From a bacterium D16-36 (GTDB lineage: Bacteria > Bacillota > Clostridia > Lachnospirales > Lachnospiraceae): 44,206 nt of DNA. The DNA is taken from the NCBI GenBank assembly GCA_003611745.1, contig RAYF01000049.1, forward strand, positions 1 to 44,206. Direction: 5' to 3'. The notes under the pieces are model-generated. The model did not search any database, was not told the DNA's origin, and worked only from the letters and a program-made list of their open reading frames with translations. Shown piece by piece: positions 22,893-32,592 of this stretch. How positions within the stretch are numbered: the stretch's first letter is position 1; each line of letters opens with the position of its first letter. The position numbers and the translations under genes were made by a program.

Positions 22893-23312
22893 ATGTATCA
22901 ATTAACAATTGAACAGAGTTTTGATTCTGCCCATTTTCTGGCAGGATATTCCGGAAAATGCGGCAATATCCACGGGCATCGGTGGCGGGTGCTTTTACAG
23001 GTACAATCGGAACAATTAAAAGAAGATGCCCAACAGCGCGGTATGTGCGTAGATTTTTCTACCCTGAAAGATGAATTAAAAAAAGCCGTAGACGGGCTTG
23101 ACCATACATTGCTGATTGAGCGTGGTACATTAAAAGAAAAAACGCTGGAGGCATTGTCAGAGGAAGGCTTTTCGGTAATTGAACTTGCCTTCCGCCCGAC
23201 AGCAGAAAATTTTGCAAAGCATTTTTATGGGCTTTTTGTGAACAAAGGATACGATGTAGCAGCAGTCCATGTATATGAGACACCGAATAATTGTGCTTCC
23301 TATCAGGAATAA
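22893..23312 (+). CDS. queD: 6-carboxy-5,6,7,8-tetrahydropterin synthase
   Basis: A 139-aa QueD that converts dihydroneopterin triphosphate to carboxy-tetrahydropterin, the first dedicated step to queuosine precursor preQ1. The zinc ligands are visible as FDSAHFL (His) and CGNIHGHRW (the HGH pair), with the catalytic Cys in KCGNIHGH; the C-terminal VHVYETPNNCASY segment is typical. The start at 22893 follows a GGAGG site; an ATG at 22872 lacks one. It is the first gene of queD-queE-folE-queC-queF. Confidence 0.95.
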   Translation: MYQLTIEQSFDSAHFLAGYSGKCGNIHGHRWRVLLQVQSEQLKEDAQQRGMCVDFSTLKDELKKAVDGLDHTLLIERGTLKEKTLEALSEEGFSVIELAFRPTAENFAKHFYGLFVNKGYDVAAVHVYETPNNCASYQE

Positions 23313-23386
23313 TCTGCTTGTTATGCTTTATCTGTTTTGAGAGAGCATCCCAAAGAAGGAACTGTTAAGAAAGGCTTGGTATCAAT

Positions 23387-24049
23387 ATGAAATATGAAAT
23401 TGCTGAAATTTTTGAGAGTATAAATGGAGAAGGGATGAAAGCTGGGGAACTGGCTGTATTTATCCGGTTTAGCGGCTGCAACCTAAACTGCAGGTATTGT
23501 GACACAAAGTGGGCAAATGACGCAAATGCCTCTTATACAGAGATGGACGAAGAAGAAATTATACGTGAAGTAAAACAGTACCATGTTAAAAATATAACAG
23601 TAACAGGCGGAGAGCCGCTCTTCCGCAAAGGAATGGGAAAACTCTTAAAACGGCTGCTAAAGGAAGGTTTTTCAGTAGAGATTGAGACAAATGGAAGCGT
23701 TTCTATCAGGGAGTTTACTTTGATTTCCCCAAATATTTCTTATACTATGGACTATAAACTTCCCGGCAGCGGAATGGAAGAAAGTATGTGTGTCAGTAAC
23801 TTCTCCCTGCTGGACAAAAAAGATACTATAAAATTTGTGGTTTCCAGTAAAGAGGATTTGGAGCATGCATATAAAATAACAGAACAGTTTTCTCTGGCAG
23901 AACGGTGCCATGTCTTGTTAAGCCCGGCATTCGGCGAGATTGAACCGAAAGAAATTGTGGACTTTATGAAGGAACGGCACTGGACTGAAGTCAGAATGCA
24001 GATTCAGATGCATAAAGTTATTTGGGATGTTAACCAGCGCGGAGTCTGA
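23387..24049 (+). CDS. queE: 7-carboxy-7-deazaguanine synthase, radical SAM
   Basis: A 220-aa radical SAM enzyme that rearranges carboxy-tetrahydropterin to 7-carboxy-7-deazaguanine. The iron-sulfur motif is [12 protein letters not shown] at about residues 31-42 (CxxxCxxC), preceded by [20 protein letters not shown], and the SAM motif is VTGGEPL near residue 75. The gene overlaps no neighbour but lies directly before folE, with an AAGAAAGG-type site upstream. Confidence 0.95.
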   Translation: MKYEIAEIFESINGEGMKAGELAVFIRFSGCNLNCRYCDTKWANDANASYTEMDEEEIIREVKQYHVKNITVTGGEPLFRKGMGKLLKRLLKEGFSVEIETNGSVSIREFTLISPNISYTMDYKLPGSGMEESMCVSNFSLLDKKDTIKFVVSSKEDLEHAYKITEQFSLAERCHVLLSPAFGEIEPKEIVDFMKERHWTEVRMQIQMHKVIWDVNQRGV

Positions 24050-24074
24050 CACAGGAATGGAGGGACTTGTCATC

Positions 24075-24650
24075 ATGGCAGTTGATACAGAAGCAATTAA
24101 AGAGCATATCAGGGGAATCCTGATTGCCTTGGGAGATGACCCTGACAGGGAGGGATTGAAAGAGACACCTGACAGGGTCGCAAGAATGTATGAAGAAGTC
24201 TTTGAAGGAATGAACTACAGTAATCACGAGATAGCCCAGATGTTCGATAAAACATTTGAAGATAAAATGGATTTTACAGATGCCGGACAGGATATGGTAA
24301 TGGTAAAGGATATAGAAATATTCAGCTATTGCGAACATCATCTGGCACTGATGTATGATATGCATGTAACCGTGGCATATATCCCAAAGGGAAAAGTAAT
24401 CGGACTCAGCAAAATTGCCCGGATTGCAGATATGGTCGGAAAACGCCTTCAGCTTCAGGAGAGGATTGGAGCAGACATCGCAGAGATATTGCAGGAAATC
24501 CTTGGAAGCGAGGATGTGGCAGTGGTAATTGAGGGGACACACAGCTGTATGACAGCCAGAGGAATCAAAAAAGGATCAGCGTCAACAAAAACCTATACAT
24601 TGCGGGGAGCTTTCAGGGAAGACAGATTCCTGCAGATGAGATTGGGCTGA
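24075..24650 (+). CDS. folE: GTP cyclohydrolase I
   Basis: A 191-aa FolE that opens GTP to dihydroneopterin triphosphate, here the entry point to preQ1 and possibly folate. Visible features: [20 protein letters not shown], the zinc site [32 protein letters not shown] (Cys, His, His) and [15 protein letters not shown] near the end. The chosen ATG at 24075 ([12 protein letters not shown]) has GGAGGG about 10 bases upstream; an in-frame ATG at 24057 lies just past the queE stop. It forms one operon with the que genes. Confidence 0.95.
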   Translation: MAVDTEAIKEHIRGILIALGDDPDREGLKETPDRVARMYEEVFEGMNYSNHEIAQMFDKTFEDKMDFTDAGQDMVMVKDIEIFSYCEHHLALMYDMHVTVAYIPKGKVIGLSKIARIADMVGKRLQLQERIGADIAEILQEILGSEDVAVVIEGTHSCMTARGIKKGSASTKTYTLRGAFREDRFLQMRLG

Positions 24651-24686
24651 ACCAAAAAACAACATCTATGACGGGAGGCACAAATT

Positions 24687-25376
24687 ATGAAAGCAATGGT
24701 TTTATTCAGCGGCGGAATTGACAGCAGCACCTGCCTAGGGATGGCAGTAGAACGCTACGGCAAGGAAAATGTAATTGCACTGTCTATTTCCTATGGGCAA
24801 AAACATGAGAAAGAAATGCAGGCGGGCGCTGCCGTGGCAGATTATTATGGCGTAAGCCATATATGTCTGGACATGGCAGAAATATTTAAGTACAGCGACT
24901 GTTCCCTATTAAAGCATTCTGCCATGGAAATACCGGAAGAAGCTTATGCAGAACAGCTTAAAAAGACAGAGGGACAACCGGTGTCCACATATGTCCCATT
25001 CCGAAACGGGCTTTTTTTATCCACTGCAGCTAGTATTGCCCTCTCAAAAGGATGCAGTGTAATCTACTATGGCGCACATGCGGACGACGCTGTCGGCAAT
25101 GCTTATCCTGACTGCAGCAGCAGCTTTAATAGAGCAATTTCAGAAGCAATCTATATCGGCAGCGGCAACCAGCTAAGAGTCGAGGCTCCGTTTGTAAATA
25201 TGACAAAAGCGCAAATCGTTAAAATCGGGCTGGAACGAAAAGTGCCATATCAGCTTACATGGAGCTGCTATGAGGGAAAGGACAGGCCCTGCGGTGTCTG
25301 CGGCACTTGCATTGACAGGGCGGAGGCATTTCGCTTAAACGGAGTGAAGGATCCGCTTGACGGCATGGAGGATTAA
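24687..25376 (+). CDS. queC: 7-cyano-7-deazaguanine synthase
   Basis: A 229-aa ATP-dependent enzyme that turns carboxy-deazaguanine into preQ0 with ammonia. The PP-loop is [12 protein letters not shown] at the N-terminus, followed by the conserved [13 protein letters not shown] segment. The zinc motif is [15 protein letters not shown] (four Cys) near residue 195. GGGAGG precedes the ATG. Its end is adjacent to queF. Confidence 0.95.
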   Translation: MKAMVLFSGGIDSSTCLGMAVERYGKENVIALSISYGQKHEKEMQAGAAVADYYGVSHICLDMAEIFKYSDCSLLKHSAMEIPEEAYAEQLKKTEGQPVSTYVPFRNGLFLSTAASIALSKGCSVIYYGAHADDAVGNAYPDCSSSFNRAISEAIYIGSGNQLRVEAPFVNMTKAQIVKIGLERKVPYQLTWSCYEGKDRPCGVCGTCIDRAEAFRLNGVKDPLDGMED

Positions 25377-25377
25377 T

Positions 25378-25869
25378 ATGGCAAAAAGAGAAGAGGAAAA
25401 CACAATAACATTGTTAGGTAATCAAAATACAAAGTATGCAGATAACTATGCACCAGAGGTTTTGGAGACATTCTTGAACAAGCACCCAGATAATGATTAT
25501 TTCGTCAAATTTAACTGTCCGGAATTTACCAGCTTATGCCCAATTACAGGCCAGCCGGATTTCGCCAATATCATTATCTCCTATGTCCCGGCCCAGAAGA
25601 TGGTTGAAAGCAAATCCTTAAAATTATATCTGTTCAGCTTCCGCAACCATGGCGACTTCCATGAGGATTGTGTCAATATTATTATGAAAGATTTAATCCG
25701 GCTTATGGAGCCAAAATATATAGAAGTATGGGGAAAATTTACGCCGCGCGGCGGAATTTCGATAGATCCATATTGTAATTATGGGATGCCTGGGACGAAA
25801 TGGGAAGAAGTAGCCAGGGACAGGCTGTTCCACCATGATATGTATCCCGAGCGGGTTGATAACCGTTAA
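25378..25869 (+). CDS. queF: NADPH-dependent preQ0 reductase
   Basis: A 163-aa QueF of the short type that reduces the nitrile of preQ0 to preQ1. The nucleophilic Cys is in [12 protein letters not shown], followed by the [23 protein letters not shown] segment with the catalytic Asp and NADPH contacts. The start at 25378 follows GGAGG and lies 2 bases beyond the queC stop, so the two are coupled. It completes the preQ1 operon; tRNA insertion genes are not in the window. Confidence 0.95.
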   Translation: MAKREEENTITLLGNQNTKYADNYAPEVLETFLNKHPDNDYFVKFNCPEFTSLCPITGQPDFANIIISYVPAQKMVESKSLKLYLFSFRNHGDFHEDCVNIIMKDLIRLMEPKYIEVWGKFTPRGGISIDPYCNYGMPGTKWEEVARDRLFHHDMYPERVDNR

Positions 25870-25875
25870 CAGTTA

Positions 25876-25901
25876 ATTTCGGGGGCTATGCCCCCTGAAA
25901 T
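25876..25901. terminator. Bidirectional hairpin between queF and the GH2 gene
   Basis: GGGGGC/GCCCCC with a 3-base loop, extended by ATTTC/GAAAT with one bulged base. It lies between two convergent genes and could terminate both, although T-runs are short. Confidence 0.65.
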
Positions 25902-25954
25902 CAACTTATATAAAGTAATGAGATTATCTATTAAATATTATATCTTAAACCATC

Positions 25955-27631
25955 CTACTCAAAATAATTTGAATATCTTCCAAACAACTCTTTAATGGCC
26001 GGATATGCCATTTTCCTCCTGCGGTACTCATCCACCACACCCTTATTATTCATTCCCCTTGGGCGGCCGCCAAACCATTCCTCACTAATCCGGATATCAC
26101 AGAACTGCCAAATATACACACCGCTGCAGTCTTTGTAAGCCAGACACTCGCTAACCTGTTTCTTTAAAGTCTTTGCCTGATATTCCTCTGACCACTTCCC
26201 CTTATAATTATTCCTCCAGCCATAAATCCCCCCGGCACCGATTTCCGTCACAAGAAACGGTTTTCCCGCCCCACCAGTCTCCTTCTGAATCCACTGGTAC
26301 AAATCATCCAGATACTCACCTGCCGGCGTATCATGGTACCATAACGGATAGATATTATAAGATACTACTTCCGGCAGCCCAAAGCAAATATCTGTTTTGA
26401 ATTTACAGCTGGCAAAAGAGCGCGGCCGTGAAGCGTCCAATTCACGGATGATATCAAACTGCCTCTGATAACACTCTTTGCCATATTCGGTATCACTAGC
26501 ACATTCGTTCAGGATTCCCCATATGTAAATGCATGGATGGTTATAGTGGAGCGGTATCATTTCCCGGATCACCTGCTCCGCCTGCGGTTCAAAATTGGGG
26601 TTCTGCATCTGTTCAAGACTTAAGCCTCTGGCATAGTTTTCCTCCCAGACAAGAAGCCCTAGCTCATCACACAGATCAAGAAAAACCTCATCATTTGGAT
26701 AATGGGCTGTCCTGACAGAATTCGCCCCAAGATTCCGAATAATACCCAGATCTGCAGCTATTGCTGCATAAGGAAGCGCACAGCCAAACTGCGGGTGGTC
26801 TTCATGGCGGCAAAGCCCCTTAATGCGGATCTGCCTGCCATTTACCATAATTTTCTTTCCCTTGATCTCCACCTCACGGAAACCGAAACGGTCAATTAAA
26901 TCATCCACAACAATCCCATCCTGCAGCACTTTCACTTCTGCCTCATATAATTCCGGCGTCTCAAGCAGCCATTCCTTCACATCCTCAAAACAAAGCTCCG
27001 TCCGGAAAACACTCCGCCCTGCCGGCTCGGCCACGCCGCTCCACTCCTGCTTCCTTCCGGCCGCTTCCACAGACAGCTCAAATTCCTCTGCCTCCTGCCC
27101 AACACCGTATACGGCCGTTTCAATTTCAGCATGCCACTTGTTTTCTCTCCGAAATGGTGTTATATGGACATATTCTACGTACAAATTATTTAGCTGCTCC
27201 AGCACAACTGGGCGCGACACCCCGCCGTAGGACATATAATCATTCGGGACATGCAGCGCACTCGCCTCGCTGAAACGGTTATCCGCTTTCACTTCCAATG
27301 TATGGATTCCCTCCGGCAGATTTCTTATAATAACCGAGAAAGAAGTATATGCATTGTAATGCTGTGCGATTTCCTCGCCATCCAGCAAAATAACAGCCGT
27401 ATGGCTGACCCCCTTAAACTCAAGGCGGATATTTCCGCCGCCCTCAAAATCCCTGCGGTAAATCCCCTCCCCCCGGTATCCTGAAAAATCCGGATGGCTC
27501 TCCCAGCAGCATGGCGTTGCCACCTGATATTTGACCCCTGCAAATTCGCCCTGACACGGCTCAAATTCCCACAGGCACCCGGTCAATTCCTGATATTTTC
27601 TAACTTTATGCGTCTGAAATGTACGAATCAT
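25955..27631 (-). CDS. GH2 beta-glucuronidase-like enzyme
   Basis: A 558-aa GH2 enzyme. The N-terminal sugar-binding jelly roll (about 1-165) includes YRGEGIYRRDF; the immunoglobulin-like domain follows (about 170-260); the TIM barrel begins with IKGLCRHEDHPQFG. The general acid/base is the Glu of WGILNECASD and the nucleophile the Glu of FLVTEIGAGG. Close to the end, RPRGMNNKGVVDEYRRRKMAY carries an Asn-x-Lys pair of the type that recognises the glucuronate carboxylate in gut GUS enzymes, which favours beta-glucuronidase over galactosidase. No signal peptide, so it is cytoplasmic. GAGGAGG precedes the ATG. Confidence 0.85.
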   Translation of the reverse strand: MIRTFQTHKVRKYQELTGCLWEFEPCQGEFAGVKYQVATPCCWESHPDFSGYRGEGIYRRDFEGGGNIRLEFKGVSHTAVILLDGEEIAQHYNAYTSFSVIIRNLPEGIHTLEVKADNRFSEASALHVPNDYMSYGGVSRPVVLEQLNNLYVEYVHITPFRRENKWHAEIETAVYGVGQEAEEFELSVEAAGRKQEWSGVAEPAGRSVFRTELCFEDVKEWLLETPELYEAEVKVLQDGIVVDDLIDRFGFREVEIKGKKIMVNGRQIRIKGLCRHEDHPQFGCALPYAAIAADLGIIRNLGANSVRTAHYPNDEVFLDLCDELGLLVWEENYARGLSLEQMQNPNFEPQAEQVIREMIPLHYNHPCIYIWGILNECASDTEYGKECYQRQFDIIRELDASRPRSFASCKFKTDICFGLPEVVSYNIYPLWYHDTPAGEYLDDLYQWIQKETGGAGKPFLVTEIGAGGIYGWRNNYKGKWSEEYQAKTLKKQVSECLAYKDCSGVYIWQFCDIRISEEWFGGRPRGMNNKGVVDEYRRRKMAYPAIKELFGRYSNYFE

Positions 27632-28110
27632 GCAAATCCTCCTCTATATAATAAGTTATATTATCCTTTGATATATTACTAAGGAACTGTCAGTCAAACA
27701 CCCCGCTGCAGAGCAACGGGGCATGATTTAGCTTCCCTTTAGCAAGTTCGCCCCAGAGGGGCGGGGTATCTGACCCGCGCGCAGTCGCCAAGTGCAAGCA
27801 AGCTTGCGTTTGGCTCGTTGCATACGCGAGAATGAATTAATTGTTAGTTCCTAATTCCCTGCCCGGTCAGAAACCAGAGAGATTAACATTGTTTACTTGA
27901 TTATAAGATTCCCCCCATGAAACATCAATGATATATTCTAAACAGAAATTGATATATTCTCACATCAAAAAAGTGAGAATGTATCAATTTTAAATGACAA
28001 TACTTCATTGAAACAAAACAAAATTCAAGCTATGCTTACTCTAACAGGTAGGGGGGAAATATCTTTTGCCCCATATCATAACCAGAAGAAATGGAAAGGA
28101 GATTATATTT
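27632..28110. other. Intergenic region with palindromic repeats
   Basis: There is no gene. At 27689-27774 a GTCA..ACCCCGC segment pairs with GCGGGGT..TGAC and encloses CCCCG/CGGGG, a larger relative of the repeat at 20330. A second hairpin GCAAG-caag-CTTGC lies at about 27791-27806. The AT-rich segment up to 28110 probably holds the promoter of the GH2 pseudogene. Confidence 0.6.
27689..27774. repeat. Second GTCAAA..CCCCGC palindromic repeat
   Basis: GTCA and the following ACCCCGC pair with GCGGGGT and TGAC about 70 bases away; the inner part forms CCCCG/CGGGG and GCCCC/GGGGC. Related to 20330-20365 but with a longer interior. Confidence 0.6.
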
Positions 28111-30837
28111 ATGAAATTACGAAAACAACTTGCTGCCTCTTTACTGGCGGCTGCCCTTGCAGTTTCAGCCATACCTATGGTTCCTCGGGTATATGCGGCG
28201 GAGCCCGTTTCCACTGCTGCCAGAGCAGAAATCCCACTGCAGACTGCCAGCGGAAGGGACTCTGCACATGTCAGTGAACTAGACGGTACATGGAAATTCG
28301 GCGGACAAAATTTATCTGACAAAAAAGCCTTGTCTGCAGATTATTCTTCTTGGAGCGATGTCACAATCCCGCATACATGGAATGCCACAGACGGCGAGGA
28401 TGGCGGCGGCAATTATGTCCGCACCTCTTACTGGTACCATCGTGAATTTACAGTAAAAGACATAAGCAAAAAACGTATCTACATTGAATTTCTTGGTTCA
28501 AATACCAAAACAGACCTGTACATAAACGGAAAAAAAGCCGGTGAACGCCATAAAGGCGGATACACTGCATTCCGCTACGATATCACTGATTTGGTGAAAA
28601 GCGGCAGCAACAAAATGGATGTCCGCGTAGACAATACCATAGACCAAGAAATCGCGCCAATTTCCGGCGATTTTAATATGTATGGCGGCCGCTACCGCAG
28701 AGTGTACCTTATCGAAGTAGATGACGTCCACATTGATTTGGCTGATAACGGCTCTTCCGGCCTTTTTCTCACCACCGGAAATATGAGAAGCCAGTCACGT
28801 CCTGCAGACCTTGGGGAATTTAAAGCAAGTGCCAAGATTGTCAACGATGGAAATACAGCCAAAAAGATATCTGTCACAACCCATATTGAGGGGGAAAATG
28901 CCCCTGCAGACACAACAGAAGATATAGAAATCAAGGCAGGCAGTGCCTACCAGTTTGAAAAAAACTGCAAAGTGGAAAATCCAACCCTCTGGGAAGGTGC
29001 TGACTATTCCAAAAATTCAGACCAAAAAAATGTCGGCTACAGCTACAAAGTAACCCTTACCCTAAAAGAAAACGGTACTGTTATAGACGAAGTATCCGAC
29101 AAAATTGGATTCCGCTATTTCTATATTGATTCCTCAAACAACGGGGAATCCGGTGAAGGTTTCTTTTTAAACGGAAAAAAATATCCTCTGCGCGGCGTCA
29201 ACCGCCACTCCTGCCTTGCCGGTGTCGGAAGTGCCATGACAGAAGGGCAGCATGATCAGGATATGGAAATTATGAAAGAGCTTGGCATCAATACTGTCCG
29301 CCTTTGCCACTACCCTCACACCGATTATTTTTATGACCTCTGTGACGAGAATGGCATTATTGTCTGGACAGAAATCCCCCTTGTCAATATCCCCGGCTCT
29401 GCTGCTGCATTTGAGGATGTGACAAAGGCACAGCTCACAGAATTAATCAAACAGCAGTAACCGTCCAAGCGTATGCTTTTGGGGGCTTGAAAATGAAATC
29501 GGAAACGGAACAAGCCTGACAAATGCCACGGCAAATGCCCAGGTTAAAAAAGCAAAACAGTTAATGTTTAACCTCGACGGGCTGGCACATACGCTTGATA
29601 CGACCGAACGTTATACGACGCAGGCGGTAAACCGGGACTACAGCATGAACAATAACGACCCGGATTCGGTAAATAAAAATTTTGAAAACAACATTGGATG
29701 GAAATCGGACACAGTTGCATGGAATATTTATCCGGGATGGTATCCTGATGCCAATTTTTATGGAACATTCGATGACGTCATGAAAAGAAAAACAGCACTT
29801 GACAGCCGTTCCATGGGTATCTCCGAGTACGGCTGGGGAGCAAATGTAAACCAGCACGAGGCAAATCCGGAACTTGGCAAAAACGACCTTACCTCCGGCG
29901 GCAAATGGCATCCTGAAGAGTACCAGAATAAAAGGAATACGCTGTTGACGGCGACCCTGAGACAAGATGGACTGCTGTAGATAGCTCCTATCCGCAATCC
30001 ATCACCGTAGACCTCGGCACTTCCTACTATCTTGGCGATCTCAGCCTGAAGTGGGATCCAAAAGACGGGAAACGGTACTATACTTATTATGTTGAAGTCA
30101 GCAATGACGGAAACAAATTTACTGAAGTGATCGACCGCAGGGAAAACACTGAAATCGGGGAAGTAATAGACAGCATTAATTTTGAACTGGGAAGATATAT
30201 CCGAATTACCGGTACCGGATGCAACCAGGCCGGATGGATGACACTTTTTGAGATTGCAGCAGACGGATATATGCTCTCATTCGACACCTATCAGATTGAT
30301 GAAGAGAATAAACTGATTCTTGTAGATGAATTTCCACAGACCGGCCTTGCAGAAGGAGTATTTGACAGCCACCTTCAGGTAAATGGAAATTATTCTTATC
30401 GGATCAACTTAAGCAGCGGCTGGATTGTGGACGGCAACACAGTAGATATTGTTGATAACAGCAATTCCACAGTGGTTACTTACACCATATGCACCGAAAA
30501 GACAAAGAACCAGTACATTTCATCATCTGCTGATAATAAAAAACCAAACAAGAAGAAACTTTCCACACCAGCCTTCCGGTCTGTAGCCAAACAGCCAAAT
30601 GGGGTAAAGCTTAGCTGGAAAGCAGTAAAAAATGCAGCCGGATATGAAATTTTGTATAGTACAAATCCAAAATATAAAAAGGCAAAAAAGAAAAAAATAT
30701 CTGCCAAAAAGACCTGCAGCATTAAAAAGTTAAAAAAAGGAAAGACATATTATTTTAAAATCCGCGCTTACAAAAAATCCGGCAAGAAACTGTCCTATAG
30801 CGCCTATAGCAAAACTAAGAAAATAAAAATCAAATAA
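28111..30837 (+). pseudogene. Broken secreted GH2 glycosidase with CBM32 and Fn3 parts
   Basis: The gene starts with a clear signal peptide (MKLRKQLAASLLAAALAVSA, AYA-like cleavage) and a GH2 N-terminal half in one frame to a stop at 29460. The same protein then continues in another frame from about 29459 (NRPSVCFWGLENEIG, acid/base ENE) to 29980, so about 2 bases were lost there. It includes the nucleophile segment GISEYGWG. From about 29935 the first frame resumes as a CBM32-type piece (AVDGDPETRW, SITVDLG) and a C-terminal Fn3-like and Lys-rich tail. The barrel end is missing, so an internal deletion also occurred. It is probably not functional as one enzyme; sequencing error is less likely because two lesions are present. 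Confidence 0.85.
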
Positions 30838-30888
30838 TTTGATTAGGAGTTAGGAACTGTGGGGTTTAGAGGCTAAAATAACATTTCG

Positions 30889-30916
30889 GTATGGGGCTAA
30901 TACATTAGCCCCATAC
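30889..30916. other. Palindrome upstream of the AraC-type gene
   Basis: GTATGGGGCTAAT and ATTAGCCCCATAC pair over 13 bases with a 2-base centre. It is 74 bases before the regulator start. It may be an operator or a terminator hairpin without a T run. Confidence 0.55.
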
Positions 30917-30990
30917 TTGTAAAATGCCACTTTAATACATATAATAATGTTGTGATTCTTTTAACTATGGCAAAGTATCGGGAGGAATTT

Positions 30991-31758
30991 ATGATCAATC
31001 TCCACAAAATAGGTGAAAACACGACACATAACAAAGATTTTTTTGTAGACCGCCCAAATGGGCATCCTGTATATCTGCTATTGCTAATCAAAACCCCTTC
31101 ACTTTTTCTATCCGGGGATGAATGGCAGCGTATTCCGGCTGACTGTGCTGTTATTTTCCGACCGGGCCAAACACACTGCTACCGGGCAGATAACACCGAC
31201 TATACCGACTGCTGGCTTCATTTCTCTTCCCCCCATGATATACTTGAAAAACATTTTCCTTATGGAACCCCAATTCCACTGCATGACAGTGAAGACTTTT
31301 ACCAGTTATTCCACCTGATCTATCGTGAATATTACAGAAATTCACGTCATCGGAACCAGACACTGCACGATCTGGCTTCCGCGCTTATCGCAAGGATTTC
31401 CGATGCACATAATATCAAAGAATATCCTGCCATTTACTACAACCTTCTTCAGCTCCGCGAAGAAATCTACCGCTCCCCGGCAAAGAACTGGACTGTTCCG
31501 GCCATGGCAGAAAAGCTAAATATCAGCACTGGCTATCTTCAAAATATTTACCCAAAATATTTTGGCACTACCTGCCTAAACGAAGTAATCGAAAGCCGTA
31601 TCCAATATGCATGTGAACTTCTGTTTTCCACACATATGCCGCTCTCTGATATATCGGAAGAATGCGGCTATCGCAATGTAGAGCATTTTATCCGCCAGTT
31701 TAAATCACGGATGAATATGACACCCGGTAGCTACCGGAAATCAAAAGAAAAATCTTGA
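30991..31758 (+). CDS. AraC-family transcription regulator
   Basis: A 255-aa protein. The N-terminal part (about 1-130) is a cupin-like sensing domain (IPADCAVIFRPGQTHCYRADN, then LHFSSPHDILEKHF). The C-terminal 100 residues are two helix-turn-helix units: the first WTVPAMAEKLNISTGYLQNIYPKYFG, the second PLSDISEECGYRNVEHFIRQFKSRMNMTPGSYRK, with the classic end signature. The start at 30991 has GGGAGGA upstream. It sits just after the secreted glycosidase remnant, so its old target may be a sugar-use gene. The effector is unknown. Confidence 0.92.
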   Translation: MINLHKIGENTTHNKDFFVDRPNGHPVYLLLLIKTPSLFLSGDEWQRIPADCAVIFRPGQTHCYRADNTDYTDCWLHFSSPHDILEKHFPYGTPIPLHDSEDFYQLFHLIYREYYRNSRHRNQTLHDLASALIARISDAHNIKEYPAIYYNLLQLREEIYRSPAKNWTVPAMAEKLNISTGYLQNIYPKYFGTTCLNEVIESRIQYACELLFSTHMPLSDISEECGYRNVEHFIRQFKSRMNMTPGSYRKSKEKS

Positions 31759-31917
31759 CAGCATATTTATTACTTCGGCACAAAAAGCAAAACACATAAT
31801 TAACCTCTGGCTGCATATACTATTCACGAGATATATAAGCTGAAAAAAGCAACATTTTTTTTAAAACAGGCTTACCCACTGATATCTGGAATGCCAAAAG
31901 CAGCATGGGGGATTTCT

Positions 31918-32424
31918 ATGAAAGAGTTAAAGCGTTATACCATAATTGGAATAATTTTTGTCCTGATTACAGGATCTTTTGCCCATTTTGTATATGGCTG
32001 GTCTAACCAAAACCATATAGCAGGACTTTTTACGCCAATTAATGAATCCATTTGGGAGCATATGAAACTACTATTCTTCCCAATGTTAATCTACTCATTT
32101 TTTATGACTTATAAATTTGTACAAGAATATCCTTGTATTATCTCTGCATTGAGTTTCGGAATTCTTGCAGGTACGTTCCTTATACCGCTCTTTTATTATG
32201 CATATACTGGTATCCTTGGTAAAGATATTTTCATTTTGGATATCGGGACATTCATTCTGAGTATCCTGATTGCCTTCTGGATTTCTTACAGGCTTACATT
32301 GTCTTGCAAACTGGAATCCTATACATTTTTATTATGTCTTTTAGTATGCCTTCTACTGGCATGCTTTTTAGTATTCACGTACCATACCCCGCATTTTGCA
32401 ATATTTCAGGACCCCACTGTCTAA
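31918..32424 (+). CDS. DUF6512 membrane protein
   Basis: A 168-aa integral membrane protein with about five hydrophobic helices. The N-terminal KRYTIIGIIFVLITGSFAHFVY and the conserved GLFTPINESIWEHMKLLFFPMLIYSFF segment match the DUF6512 family as I know it. The ATG at 31918 has GGGGGA 5 bases upstream; an upstream ATG at 31891 has no such site. No function is established. It lies 159 bases after the AraC-type gene. Confidence 0.8.
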   Translation: MKELKRYTIIGIIFVLITGSFAHFVYGWSNQNHIAGLFTPINESIWEHMKLLFFPMLIYSFFMTYKFVQEYPCIISALSFGILAGTFLIPLFYYAYTGILGKDIFILDIGTFILSILIAFWISYRLTLSCKLESYTFLLCLLVCLLLACFLVFTYHTPHFAIFQDPTV

Positions 32425-32510
32425 AAACCTTGATATTGCAAAGCAACATTAAGCATCTGCATTAATGTATCTATCCATTTATTTTTCTTTTTATTTCACA
32501 GTGGCCGAAA

Positions 32511-32537
32511 AGTTTTGCGGTTTATAACCGCAAAACT
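32511..32537. other. Hairpin with AGTTTTGCGG arms
   Basis: AGTTTTGCGGTT pairs with AACCGCAAAACT (12 bp) across 3 bases. One arm is repeated as AGTTTTGCGG at 32553-32562, inside the promoter of the next gene. Probable operator sites, or a terminator for the gene upstream. Confidence 0.6.
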
Positions 32538-32539
32538 GA

Positions 32540-32568
32540 TTGATTTTTTTTAAGTTTTGCGGTATACT
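32540..32568 (+). promoter_or_regulatory. Promoter of the DUF4143-type ATPase gene
   Basis: TTGATT (32540-32545) and TATACT (32563-32568) are 17 bases apart. The spacer contains the AGTTTTGCGG half-site. Confidence 0.7.
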
Positions 32569-32592
32569 GCCTTGTAAATGGAGGTGGTCATT

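Noticed and set aside
22384-22893. preQ1-I riboswitch
   Set aside because: I could not find the short pseudoknot pattern just before queD; a model search is still needed.
25955-27631. Beta-galactosidase call for this GH2 enzyme
   Set aside because: The Asn-x-Lys pair near the C-terminus favours beta-glucuronidase, although only an assay can decide.
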